From contig NKIH01000001.1 of assembly GCA_002255925.1 (NCBI GenBank), positions 372,001-436,000 of the forward strand: 64,000 nucleotides of DNA, read 5' to 3'. Both the position numbers and the translations under genes were made by a program. Under the pieces are notes generated by a model that saw only the letters and a program-made list of their open reading frames with translations, was not told the DNA's origin and searched no databases. Source of the stretch: Burkholderiales bacterium PBB6 (lineage in GTDB: Bacteria; Pseudomonadota; Gammaproteobacteria; Burkholderiales; Burkholderiaceae_C). Shown piece after piece: positions 7,519 through 15,986 of the stretch. The stretch's first letter is position 1, and every line of letters starts with the position of its first letter.

Positions 7519-10500
7519 GCCTTGTCTCCGTGGCGGTTTAACGGATCAGCAATGGGACCCAGATAGTTAAATGCGATGTTGAAAGAACGAACATCGCGTC
7601 CCAACCGCAGATCATCCGCCGGGAAGTCCCGGGTTAGTAAGTCGATCTCGCCATTGAAGCCAGCAACCTGAACCTCCCAATGGCCTTCACTTCGCTGCCT
7701 ACGAATCTTTCCGGCAAACCCCAACCCTCCTGGTGCTTCCAACAGCAGGCGGCGAAGAACACGCGCAGGATCTTCGAAGTCACTATCGTGCCCGAGACTA
7801 CGAAACTGGTCGCGCGCACTTTGCGCATCTCCAACTAACCACTCAAGGGCAGCCTCGAGCAAGCGATTTCCGTTTCTTGCTCCTTCGCCCGCGGTTGCAT
7901 TGAGGGCCGACACTATCGAATGGACCTGTTCTTGCTTAGATCGCTCTTGCGGAATGCGAGATCTGTCATTGGCAAAAAGGCGCCTACCAGTCAAACATAT
8001 CCACTTCAGGTTTAAGAGTAGCTGCAAGGAACGAACGTCACCTTGGATTGAATCTAAGTGCATCTCCAGGAACTGCACTGCGTCGAACGCTCGAGCGACC
8101 TCGCTGGACGTCGGCTCTCTTAATGGGTCAACCAACACCTCGAATGCCATTTCTCTAGCCCGAAGGAAATAGGCGACTGGAGGATTAATGGCTTCCAATT
8201 CACTAAACGCTTGCTCTGACAAGGCAGCATCCTCGAGCAACGAAGCAACCTTCATCTTGCGAGAATGAAAAGCGAGAATGCCATTATTGCCGAGCACGCC
8301 GCTTGAGGCTTGATCCAGCGTGGAGAGGATGTCGGCACGTAGCTCTGCAGCATGAACATCAGACAGCCGGTGTTCTCGAAGGATATCAGCTGGCGTCCAG
8401 AGCGCCACATCGATCGGGTGATATCCAGTATTGCCAGAAATGGCTTTCTGTACAGCTGCGCGCGCCGCCTGATAATTGGACCATATATCTTGCTCGTGGG
8501 CATTTCTCCTTGCCAAACCAACAGCCAGAAAACCATAGATGGAGGCCCGCTCCACCGAAAAGTTTTGTCGAGCCCTCCTGCCGGCGCGAAGTTTCTTGGC
8601 CGCAATCTGTGACAGCGCAAGTTCGACCACCTCCCGCGCCTCATTGAGGATGAAGTCACGGCTCTCATCGGAGATCGACTCAGATTGATCCGGCTTGTCT
8701 GACACAAAAAGAGCCTCGCGGCGGAAGGCGGACTCTTGAAGCATCAGTCGGGCATCCATGACCTGATGCTCTACCCGCAAAGAGGTCAATGTTCGAGCAA
8801 TCGTCAAGTAACCGGCTTGATAGGCCTTGCCCCTTGGTCCGTCGCGATGGAGCTTATGGAGCAAGTCCAAGGCAAACTGGATCTCACCCTCTTCATCGAC
8901 GGAATTCGAGCGTACTGCGGAAATCAAGGCGACAAGACACCCAAGCTCGCGCTCCTTGTCAGCCAGACGCTTCCGGCAAATCAGTTCAGCCTCAAGCTGC
9001 AGTCGAGGCTGAACTAGAAAACTGTTGCCCTCGGGATCTCCTGCTCGCCAGCGAAACAAGTCAAGCTCTTGGAAAATAAATGCGATCTGTGAGATGTCAA
9101 AGTCGCCTCCGGCAGCTTTACGAAGGGAGCGCAACAGTAAGTTGGCCGGTATAGCGCAGTCCAGCCTTCCCGCCACCATTACATAATCGATCAGACGCGC
9201 CGACGCATCAAAATCGGTCGAGCCGACTTCATCCTCAAAAATCGACTCTGGCTGCTGGCTTATACCCGCTGCGATGAGTTTCTCGGCAAGCTGTGTATTC
9301 TGAATTGTTGCGCGCGGGACAGCGCGTGCCCGAATGCGGATGGTGCCTTCCGCCGCCCTCGCTTCGCCGGATACACCCCCGGCTAGCCGGCTCCGGCTAG
9401 AAGTAAGATACCGGTACAAGAGTGGAAGGAAATACTCCTCAGATATCTGATCATTCCCAATGCTGACGTGGCCGTACTTCTCCAGTAAAACGCTTAGAGA
9501 ACCGATCTCAGCGCGCGTCAACCTCTCCGGGGCGTAGACGTAATTCTTGTCACTTAAATTATCTTCGCCTTCAATTCTGTAGCAGGAACCAACGACCACC
9601 ACACGACGGCCTTTGCTCTTCAGGCCTGTAGTTAGATCGATGTATCGGGTCGATAGGTGATTGCCGTCACAAATCACAACTGTACCGGACGCCCCCGACT
9701 CTTCGGCTGCCTCACAGAAGTCGTCTAGTTCTGAAGCAAGAGGTACTCTCCCCCAAGAAAAAAGTACTGGTACCTTCAGTTGGGTTCTAAGCTTGACAGC
9801 CAAGCGCGCGAGTGCAATGCTCTTCCCCGTTCCGGACTGGCCATGGAGTATTGCGAAGCTGTCAGCATCCCTACTTCTCTTAAGCAGTAGTTCCGTCGTC
9901 GAGAAAAGCCGATGCTCGAAATCGCGCAGGATAGCGAAGCCTCTAAGGATGCCTTCGACAGTTGACCGGGGGCCACCGAAATCGCCATGAAATCTCTGGA
10001 ACAGCTCATTGACTTGGCTGGGTAAACTGTCCGGTGGATCTGTCCACGTGTCGTCAACGACGGCCGCTACTGCTTCAACCCGCAAGCGCAACGATGGGGA
10101 CAGGTTGAAAAAGCGACCATCTTGAATGCTGATGGTCCCTTCGGCACTGTTAAATACTATTGTTTCGGCCTCTAACGGCAGCGCCGATGCGCCGAGCACC
10201 TCGACCAGACTGCGGGTTTCGCATATCAGAGAACCCTCGCTGAGCATGTGCGCCACGAAATCGGAATCTGTATGCTTTGCCCCAAACCAAAGTACTAGAG
10301 GGGCAGGTTGTTCGGAAACCGCGGCAAGCAGATCGTCGATCTCCAGCCAATCACTTTCGGGAATAAACCCGTCGATGACCACCAAGCCAAGAGCCGTAGC
10401 CGTTTCACGAAGCCTATTCAATAAGGGAACTGTATGGGCCGACAGTCTGCGCTTAAGTTCGATAGGAGACATTGGCGGCGGTGAGTTCTCCGCATCGGTC

Positions 10501-10928
10501 GCGCGGCCAAAAACGTAGTGAATTGCGGGGCGCGCCTTACTCCTTGGCGCTCTGGAGTAATGATCTGCGGCTAACACAGTTTCGGGAAGACGCCCACGTG
10601 TTTCAAGAAGGCCTGCAATTCGATGATCCAATGATGTTGTGAAGACACCACTCCACGCTAGATCAAAAACCTTCTCGAGCCCTTCCGTGGGCACCCGCCG
10701 GTCGAACCGCTCACCTAGCCATTGGTAATCAGCGGGGGTTAGTTTTCGCGTTCGAAGCACGTCTCGCCACTTTGCCTCGGGCTCGGGTGGCTTGCCTTCG
10801 ATTCGCTCGAGCAAACCGTTCAGGACAGGCTCCGATTGTTCACCTCGAAAGAAGTCCTGGCCCAAGAACAAAACAACCGGAAGATCTTTTCTGAACGATT
10901 CCAACAAATTCTCAAGGGCGCTGGTCAA
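7515..10928 (-). CDS. SIR2-like/STAND-type P-loop NTPase with helical repeats; candidate anti-phage protein
   Basis: A 1137-residue protein (numbering from TTG 10928). Residues about 1-240 resemble a degenerate SIR2/NADase fold: VVLFLGQD (18-25) in place of the LGAG loop, SGVFTTSLD (93-101) in place of TNYD, HYVFG (137-141) in place of LHG, and VVIDGF (183-188) with LVLWFG later. A P-loop follows, GQSGTGKS (363-370), with a Walker-B-like TVVICDG (416-422) and VVVVGSCYR, then about 600 residues of helical, TPR-like sequence typical of STAND sensors. The last about 70 residues (FAGKIRR, GEIDLL) look like a small OB/cold-shock-like barrel. The start is a TTG with a perfect AGGAGG six bases upstream; an ATG at 10991 has no such site. 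SIR2-STAND proteins of known systems deplete NAD on phage infection; that activity here is inferred. Confidence 0.75.
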   Translation of the reverse strand: MTSALENLLESFRKDLPVVLFLGQDFFRGEQSEPVLNGLLERIEGKPPEPEAKWRDVLRTRKLTPADYQWLGERFDRRVPTEGLEKVFDLAWSGVFTTSLDHRIAGLLETRGRLPETVLAADHYSRAPRSKARPAIHYVFGRATDAENSPPPMSPIELKRRLSAHTVPLLNRLRETATALGLVVIDGFIPESDWLEIDDLLAAVSEQPAPLVLWFGAKHTDSDFVAHMLSEGSLICETRSLVEVLGASALPLEAETIVFNSAEGTISIQDGRFFNLSPSLRLRVEAVAAVVDDTWTDPPDSLPSQVNELFQRFHGDFGGPRSTVEGILRGFAILRDFEHRLFSTTELLLKRSRDADSFAILHGQSGTGKSIALARLAVKLRTQLKVPVLFSWGRVPLASELDDFCEAAEESGASGTVVICDGNHLSTRYIDLTTGLKSKGRRVVVVGSCYRIEGEDNLSDKNYVYAPERLTRAEIGSLSVLLEKYGHVSIGNDQISEEYFLPLLYRYLTSSRSRLAGGVSGEARAAEGTIRIRARAVPRATIQNTQLAEKLIAAGISQQPESIFEDEVGSTDFDASARLIDYVMVAGRLDCAIPANLLLRSLRKAAGGDFDISQIAFIFQELDLFRWRAGDPEGNSFLVQPRLQLEAELICRKRLADKERELGCLVALISAVRSNSVDEEGEIQFALDLLHKLHRDGPRGKAYQAGYLTIARTLTSLRVEHQVMDARLMLQESAFRREALFVSDKPDQSESISDESRDFILNEAREVVELALSQIAAKKLRAGRRARQNFSVERASIYGFLAVGLARRNAHEQDIWSNYQAARAAVQKAISGNTGYHPIDVALWTPADILREHRLSDVHAAELRADILSTLDQASSGVLGNNGILAFHSRKMKVASLLEDAALSEQAFSELEAINPPVAYFLRAREMAFEVLVDPLREPTSSEVARAFDAVQFLEMHLDSIQGDVRSLQLLLNLKWICLTGRRLFANDRSRIPQERSKQEQVHSIVSALNATAGEGARNGNRLLEAALEWLVGDAQSARDQFRSLGHDSDFEDPARVLRRLLLEAPGGLGFAGKIRRQRSEGHWEVQVAGFNGEIDLLTRDFPADDLRLGRDVRSFNIAFNYLGPIADPLNRHGDKA

Positions 10929-10940
10929 TGTCTGCCTCCT
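10929..10940 (-). promoter_or_regulatory. Strong Shine-Dalgarno deciding a TTG start
   Basis: On the minus strand AGGAGG (10940-10935) is followed by six bases and TTG at 10928. The alternative ATG, 21 codons upstream at 10991, has no purine-rich site. The TTG start also removes an unrelated-looking 21-residue leader and lets the protein begin right before the SIR2-like fold. Confidence 0.75.
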
Positions 10941-10991
10941 CAAAACGACTTCTATGCTCAAACGGTGAGTCAGGCCGTCAAGTTCGAGCAT

Positions 10992-11474
10992 ACCTAGTCT
11001 TCAGGACCTGCCGTCATCGCAGTACGACCTAGCTTAGACCGGTGCGGGCAAGCGGCCAAGCAAGCTTCTTGCTTAGTCTCTCACTTGGCCTCGTCAGATG
11101 ACCGGTTGCTTGGGCAACGCAGATTCCGTAGCCTGACATTGACCGTCCCAATCGCTGCGATCCGCCTTCAACACGTGCAGCCTGAGTGTCGGCTGATGGC
11201 CGACAGCGGCCACTCGGTTTTAAAGCTTGACCGACCGCAACCGCTGCACAGCAGTCGGTGCGTTTTGAGGCAGGCTGGCCGCCAGGCCTGCAAGACCAAC
11301 GGACCTAGGCCAGCCGGAGGCCCCCATTGGCCGCACCTGTGCCTTGCGGACCTGACACGGTCCCAAGCCCCCAGTTGTCGACACAGTCCTGGAAACTCCC
11401 CTGCCAAAATGCCCCTGAAAGTCGACACAGAGTTGTCAGAGTCGACACCTAGTTGTCAAAAAACAGGCCACCCC
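10992..11474. other. Non-coding right margin of the island
   Basis: About 480 bases with no supported gene. A frame open from 11085 into the hydrolase gene is only the upstream extension of that gene. The stretch contains several short Gly/Cys-poor, CGACCGC-like fragments that look like non-coding debris common in accessory regions, and near its right end the 20-bp repeats listed separately. GC content rises from the island level to the core level across it. Confidence 0.5.
11421..11460. repeat. Two tandem 20-bp repeats, GTCGACAC-NN-AGTTGTC
   Basis: Unit 1 (11421-11440) and unit 2 (11441-11460) match at 17 of 20 positions, sharing GTCGACAC and AGTTGTCA. A related AGTTGTCGACACAG occurs at 11373-11386. 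GTCGAC is itself palindromic. Clustered repeats of this kind resemble transposase-binding repeats at the ends of IS21-like or Tn7-like elements. They end 14 bases before the hydrolase start codon, so they may also influence its expression. No transposase is present. Confidence 0.6.
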
Positions 11475-12113
11475 ATGCTCCGCTACCTCACCGTCCCCGT
11501 CACCGCCTTCCAGCAAAACTGCTCCATCGTCTGGTGCGACAGCACCATGGACGCGGCCATCATTGATCCGGGTGGTGACATTGAGGTGCTCAAGGCCGAG
11601 GTGGCGCGCCTGGGGGTGAAGCTGGTGGCCCTGTGGATCACGCATGCGCACATCGACCATGCGGGCGGCACGGGGCAGTTGGCGCGGGAGTTGGGCTTGC
11701 CCATCATCGGCCCGCATCCGGGTGACCAGTTCTGGATTGACGGCTTGCCGCAGCAGAGCCAGATGTTCGGCTTTCCGCCGGCCGAGCATTTCACGCCCAC
11801 GCGCTGGCTGGCGGATGGCGACACGGTGACGCTGGGCGAGTGCACGCTGGACGTGCGCCATTGCCCGGGCCACACGCCGGGGCATGTGGTGTTTCACAGC
11901 GTCGAGGCGAAGCGCTGTTTCGTGGGCGACGTGCTGTTCGCGGGCTCCATCGGCCGCACTGATTTCCCGCAGGGCAATCACGCCGCGCTGATCGCCAGCA
12001 TCACACAGCGCCTGTGGCCGATGGGTGACGACACGGTGTTCATCCCCGGCCACGGCCCGGAAAGCACCTTCGGCCGTGAGCGCCGCACCAACCCCTACGT
12101 GGGCAATACCTGA
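11475..12113 (+). CDS. MBL-fold hydrolase, glyoxalase II-like (YcbL type)
   Basis: A 212-residue metallo-beta-lactamase-fold enzyme. The dinuclear metal motif THAHIDHAGG (H57, H59, D61, H62) is complete, followed by the HCPGHTPGH histidine, the FVGDVLF aspartate and the final IPGHGPEST histidine. The short length and absence of the glyoxalase II C-terminal helical domain point to the YcbL-type single-domain hydrolases that cleave S-acylglutathione or similar thioesters; substrate is inferred. The ATG at 11475 is chosen because the family begins at MLRYLTVPVT; the frame is open far upstream but that part is non-coding in character. It is the first core-like gene right of the island. Confidence 0.9.
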   Translation: MLRYLTVPVTAFQQNCSIVWCDSTMDAAIIDPGGDIEVLKAEVARLGVKLVALWITHAHIDHAGGTGQLARELGLPIIGPHPGDQFWIDGLPQQSQMFGFPPAEHFTPTRWLADGDTVTLGECTLDVRHCPGHTPGHVVFHSVEAKRCFVGDVLFAGSIGRTDFPQGNHAALIASITQRLWPMGDDTVFIPGHGPESTFGRERRTNPYVGNT

Positions 12114-12152
12114 GCGTTCAGGGCTGGGGCCTGCCCAACCCAATGCCCGGTT

Positions 12153-13106
12153 TCAGCGCGGCAGCGCCGGCGGGTTGAACCGCTGCGGGGGGCGCTGGGC
12201 CCGGTCGTACAAGGGCTCCACCTTCGGCAGCGTGCGTTCAATGTCCTGAATGCGCGAAGGCCCGGACGGGTGGGTCGACAGGAACTCGGGCGGCGCGCCC
12301 TCGCTGGCCTTCATCATCTTCTGCCACAGCGTCACGCCCGAGCTGGGGTCGTAGCCGGCGCGCGCGGCCAGTTCCAGGCCCACCAGGTCGGCTTCGCTTT
12401 CGTCTTCGCGGCTGAACTTCAGGGTCAGGATCTGCGCGCCCATGTTCAGCGCCGCGTCACCCAGGTTACCCAGGCCCAGCAGTGAGCTGACCAGGCCGGC
12501 GCCGATGCGCGTGGCCGCGGTTTTGCCCATGCGTTCGCGGGCGTGCTCGCGCAGGGCGTGGGCCATTTCGTGGCCCATGATCATGGCCACTTCGTCGTCG
12601 CTCAGTTGCAGGCGCTGCAGGATGCCGAAGTAGAAGGCGATCTTGCCGCCGGGCATGCAGAAGGCGTTCAGCTCCTTCGAGCCAAACAGGTTGATTTCCC
12701 AGCGCCAGTTGGTGGCGCGGCGGTTCCAGTCCTCGGTGTACGGAATGATGCGCTGGGCGATGGCTCGCAGGCGTTGCAGCTGCGGGTTGTCGTCGCCGGC
12801 CAGCGCACGCTTGGCGGCGGCTTCGCGCTTCATCTGGCCGTATTGCTGGTTCGCGGCCTGCTCCACCTGATCAGCCGACACCAGCTTGGTGAAGCGCGAT
12901 TCACGGCCCACGTCACCCCGCACGCCTTCCTGGGCGAACACGGCGCCAGGCAGCAGCGTGCCAGCCACCAGGCCGGTGGCCATGCGGCGGCGCGCGTGCA
13001 GGGCGCAGCGGCAATCGCCGCGGTGCGCCAGCGCGGGCAGCGTCAACTCGGCATCGGTGCAGAAGTGCGGGGCGGTGCCGTCAGGCAGGTGCGAGGGCAG
13101 GGGCAT
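12153..13106 (-). CDS. M48-family zinc metallopeptidase, exported
   Basis: A 317-residue periplasmic or membrane-associated peptidase. The catalytic HEMAH (H179-E180-x-x-H183) sits in MIMGHEMAHALREHARERMG, and the third ligand is the glutamate in SEADLVG (E238). The hydrophobic stretch MATGLVAGTLLPGAVFAQ (42-59) is a signal peptide preceded by an unusually long, cysteine- and histidine-containing leader, so the true start may be the internal ATG at residue 42. Relatives (Oma1/LoiP/BepA-like) take part in envelope quality control. The downstream and upstream neighbours are separate units, with the AmpG-like gene on the same strand 23 bases upstream. Confidence 0.9.
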   Translation of the reverse strand: MPLPSHLPDGTAPHFCTDAELTLPALAHRGDCRCALHARRRMATGLVAGTLLPGAVFAQEGVRGDVGRESRFTKLVSADQVEQAANQQYGQMKREAAAKRALAGDDNPQLQRLRAIAQRIIPYTEDWNRRATNWRWEINLFGSKELNAFCMPGGKIAFYFGILQRLQLSDDEVAMIMGHEMAHALREHARERMGKTAATRIGAGLVSSLLGLGNLGDAALNMGAQILTLKFSREDESEADLVGLELAARAGYDPSSGVTLWQKMMKASEGAPPEFLSTHPSGPSRIQDIERTLPKVEPLYDRAQRPPQRFNPPALPR

Positions 13107-13129
13107 GGTGGCGTTGATTGTGCAGCTTG

Positions 13130-14776
13130 TCAGTCGTCGGTGGGCAGGTTCTGGGTGTCGTCACGCACCAGCGCTTCCACACTCGGGCGCAGTCGCCAAA
13201 GCATCACCAGCGCCGGGGCGGCCAGCACGGTGGAAACGATGAAGAAGCTCGGCCAGCCGATGGACGCGGCCAGCACACCGGCCAGCGGCCCCACCCACAC
13301 CCGGCCGACCGACGCAAACGCGCTCAGCAGCGCGAACTGCGTGGCGGTGAAGCGCTGGCTGGTCAGGCTCATCAGCAGCGCCAGGAAGGCAGCGGTGCCC
13401 ATGCCGCCAGAGAGGTTCTCGAAGGCAATCACCATCAGCAAGCCGCCGTCCACCGGCGTGGGCTGGGCGAGCTGCACGAAGCCCAGGTCAAACGCCGGAA
13501 TGATCAGGCCTGGCAGCACGCCCTTGCCCGCGGTGGCCAGCCACCAGAAGCCCAGGTTGCTCAGCAGTTGCAGCACGCCGAACAGCATGAGAGAGCGCCA
13601 CAGGCCCAGGCGCAGCATCAGCGCCCCGCCGGCCAGCGCACCAAGAATGGTCAGCCACAGGCCCATGACCTTGTTGACCAGCCCCACCTCGGCCGAGGTG
13701 TACGCCATGCTCTTCAGCAGGAACGGCGTCATCAGCGAGCCGGCAAACGCATCGCCCAGCTTGTACAGGATGATGAAGGCCAGAAAGGCCACCGCGCCCG
13801 GCTGTGAAAAGTAGTTCTGCAAGCCGTTCAGCAGCGTGTTGAAGCGGGCTTTGCGGGCCGCCCAACCGGCCAGCGGCAGGGTGAAGGCCAGGCCGGCCAG
13901 CAGTGCCACCAGGTCGATCCAGCGCTGCTGCAAGGCGGGGGTGAGGCTGCTGCCAGCCAGCACCGGGTTGAGCAGGCGGTGCGCCAGCGGGCCAAACAGC
14001 AGATCGGTGATCAGGTAGCCGGCCACCGCCGCGCCGCTCACGGCCAGAAAGCCGAGCACGTCGTTGCGGGCGCTGCCGGGTTGGTGGGCGTCAGCGGGCT
14101 CCGCCGCGCCGCTGGGCACGGCGGGGGCCGGCAGGCGGGGCAGCAGCACCGCGCTCAGCACCGCGGCACCGGCCATCAGCAGGGCCATCAGGCGATACAC
14201 CTCGGGCCAGGTGCGGCCGCCGCCCTGGGCCATGTCGGTCCAGATCAGGGCCACGCCGCCCGACAGGATCATCGCCATCCGGTAGCCCATCACGTTCAGC
14301 GATGAGCCCAGGCCGCGTTCGCGCGCAGGCAGCAGGTCGGTGCGATAAGCGTCACTGGCCACGTCCTGCGAAGCCGACAAGAACGCCACCGCCACGGCCA
14401 CCAGCGCAAACACCTGCAGCGATTCCCGCGGGGGCGTGGCCGACAGCACCACCAGCGCGCCCGCCAGCAGCAGCTGCGTCAGCACCAGCCAGCCGCGCCG
14501 CCGACCCAGCAGCGGCAGGTCGAAGCGGTCCATCAGCGGCGCCCACAGGAACTTGAAGGTGTAGGGCAGGCCGACCAGGCTGAGAAAGCCGATGGCCGCC
14601 ACGTCCAACCCTTCCACGCTCAGCCAGGCCTGCATGGCCTGGCCAGTCAGGGCCAGCGGCAGGCCGGAGGCAAAGCCCAGCACGGCCACCACCAGCAAGC
14701 GGTGCCAGGCCCCGCGGCTCATGCGGGGGGCGGGGGCGGCAGGGCCGGGGGTCAGCTGATCGGGGGTAGCAGGCAT
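13130..14776 (-). CDS. ampG: AmpG-like muropeptide permease (MFS)
   Basis: A 548-residue inner-membrane transporter with about 12-14 hydrophobic segments. The N-terminal region has the AmpG signature: FASGLPLALTGQAMQAWL, LVGLPYTFKFLWAPLMDR and SASQDVASDAYRTDLL. AmpG imports GlcNAc-anhydromuropeptides for peptidoglycan recycling and, in many proteobacteria, feeds the AmpR/AmpC induction route. Length exceeds the E. coli protein slightly because of a hydrophilic Ala/Pro loop around residues 215-240. It is on the same strand as the M48 peptidase gene downstream, a possible envelope-maintenance operon. Confidence 0.9.
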   Translation of the reverse strand: MPATPDQLTPGPAAPAPRMSRGAWHRLLVVAVLGFASGLPLALTGQAMQAWLSVEGLDVAAIGFLSLVGLPYTFKFLWAPLMDRFDLPLLGRRRGWLVLTQLLLAGALVVLSATPPRESLQVFALVAVAVAFLSASQDVASDAYRTDLLPARERGLGSSLNVMGYRMAMILSGGVALIWTDMAQGGGRTWPEVYRLMALLMAGAAVLSAVLLPRLPAPAVPSGAAEPADAHQPGSARNDVLGFLAVSGAAVAGYLITDLLFGPLAHRLLNPVLAGSSLTPALQQRWIDLVALLAGLAFTLPLAGWAARKARFNTLLNGLQNYFSQPGAVAFLAFIILYKLGDAFAGSLMTPFLLKSMAYTSAEVGLVNKVMGLWLTILGALAGGALMLRLGLWRSLMLFGVLQLLSNLGFWWLATAGKGVLPGLIIPAFDLGFVQLAQPTPVDGGLLMVIAFENLSGGMGTAAFLALLMSLTSQRFTATQFALLSAFASVGRVWVGPLAGVLAASIGWPSFFIVSTVLAAPALVMLWRLRPSVEALVRDDTQNLPTDD

Positions 14777-14920
14777 CCGACGATTCTAGGAGCCGGTTTC
14801 GAGCCGCCACATTCTCGTATGGCGGCCATTGACGGGCCGCGTCACAATAGTGCGATAACTACACGGGCCCGCCAGCATCGGACTGGCCCGGCCCAACCTC
14901 AGAGTGGAGTGCGTTTTCAG

Positions 14921-15508
14921 ATGGCGGATAACCCGGTTTGGTTTTGGCAAGTCATCGCCGGTGCGGCGGTAGGCGGCTTGGGTCTCGGCATCTGGATCGA
15001 CTCGGTGCGGCGCAAGCGTCAGAAGGCCAAATCGAAGCGTCGCGTGGTGCGTCCGCCAGCTGAAGCGGAGCGGCCATCGATGCTGCATTCGCAGCTGCCC
15101 GGCGTGCCACCGGCCTCCGGTTTCCGCTCTGAAAGTGCCCAGACCCGCCTGCTTGAGCGCCTGCGTGAGAACAATCTGGAGCTCGCAGCCAAGGTCAAAG
15201 CCCTGACGGAACAACACGCCCGGGCGTTTTCTGAATCAAACCAGCAACAAGAAGCGGAAAAAATCCGCCAAGAGCGCCAGCTTGAAGAATTGCGTCAAGC
15301 CCACTCCGGTGAGCTGGCGCACCTGATGTCGGTGCTGGTGGAACAGGTCGATGGCATCCACAAGGCCCACGCTTCGCAGGTGAAGAACCTGGAGGCCGAG
15401 CTTGAGCGATTGCGCACCCAGGGCGGCGGTGCCTCCGCGGGTGCGCCCACGGCCATGGCCACCGAATTCGCCAACACCATCGTTTCCACGTCCCCGCCGC
15501 GGCTTTGA
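14921..15508 (+). CDS. Membrane-anchored coiled-coil protein, 195 aa
   Basis: One N-terminal transmembrane helix (VIAGAAVGGLGLGIWI, about residues 11-26) is followed by a strongly basic stretch (RRKRQKAKSKRR) and a long Glu/Gln/Leu-rich coiled coil (about 75-170). The positive-inside rule puts the coil in the cytoplasm. The start ATG at 14921 follows a GAGTGGAGTG purine-rich site. It is 24 bases upstream of a second gene of the same architecture, so the two are probably an operon and may form a hetero-coil. Function unknown. A weak TTGACG ... GATAAC pair at 14829-14859 (19-base spacer) may be its promoter. Confidence 0.8.
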   Translation: MADNPVWFWQVIAGAAVGGLGLGIWIDSVRRKRQKAKSKRRVVRPPAEAERPSMLHSQLPGVPPASGFRSESAQTRLLERLRENNLELAAKVKALTEQHARAFSESNQQQEAEKIRQERQLEELRQAHSGELAHLMSVLVEQVDGIHKAHASQVKNLEAELERLRTQGGGASAGAPTAMATEFANTIVSTSPPRL

Positions 15509-15532
15509 GCCGGGCTTTTTCAGGCGCTTTCC

Positions 15533-15934
15533 ATGGATCTCTTTCTTTCTGCAGCTTGGTTGGTGTGTGGTGCCGTTGTGGGCGCCGTGCTGGCCATCGC
15601 GCTTGGGCCGATGCGCGCCAAGAAGCAGGCCCAGCAAGCCAAGCTGGCGCTGGCCGACGGCCAGCAGCGCCGCGCTCTGGAGCGCATGCGTGAAAGCCAC
15701 AACGAGCTGACCGAACAGATCGAGAGCCTGAACCGGCGCAATGCGCAGCAAACTGAAGCGTTGAAGCACCAGCACGGCATCGAGTTGCGTGCTGCGGAAG
15801 ACGAGATTCGCCGCGTGCGTGAGCAGCTCAGCCGCCTGCTGGACGTGGCCGAAGAGGGCCAGGTGATTTCCGGCACCTCGTTCCAGCCGACGCAGTTCGA
15901 CGAATCAGAGCCGCCGGCGCCGCCCAAGCGCTGA
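15533..15934 (+). CDS. Membrane-anchored coiled-coil protein, 133 aa
   Basis: The architecture repeats that of the gene immediately upstream: an N-terminal helix (about residues 4-25, AAWLVCGAVVGAVLAIALG), a basic stretch (MRAKKQAQQAK) and a coiled coil (about 35-110) rich in Glu, Arg and Gln, then a short acidic, proline-rich tail. The two look like diverged paralogues. Resemblance to YhcB/DUF1043-type envelope proteins is superficial and not supported by a motif. Function unknown; cytoplasmic scaffold at the inner membrane is the natural inference. Confidence 0.8.
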   Translation: MDLFLSAAWLVCGAVVGAVLAIALGPMRAKKQAQQAKLALADGQQRRALERMRESHNELTEQIESLNRRNAQQTEALKHQHGIELRAAEDEIRRVREQLSRLLDVAEEGQVISGTSFQPTQFDESEPPAPPKR

Positions 15935-15986
15935 GCGTTCAAACCGATCGCGGGCGCCCGGGCGCGCCGCGATCAGCCCGCCGTCA

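Noticed and set aside
12543-13814. A 423-codon plus-strand frame
   Set aside because: Lies opposite the M48 peptidase and AmpG genes, whose domain motifs are intact; composition is that of an antisense frame.
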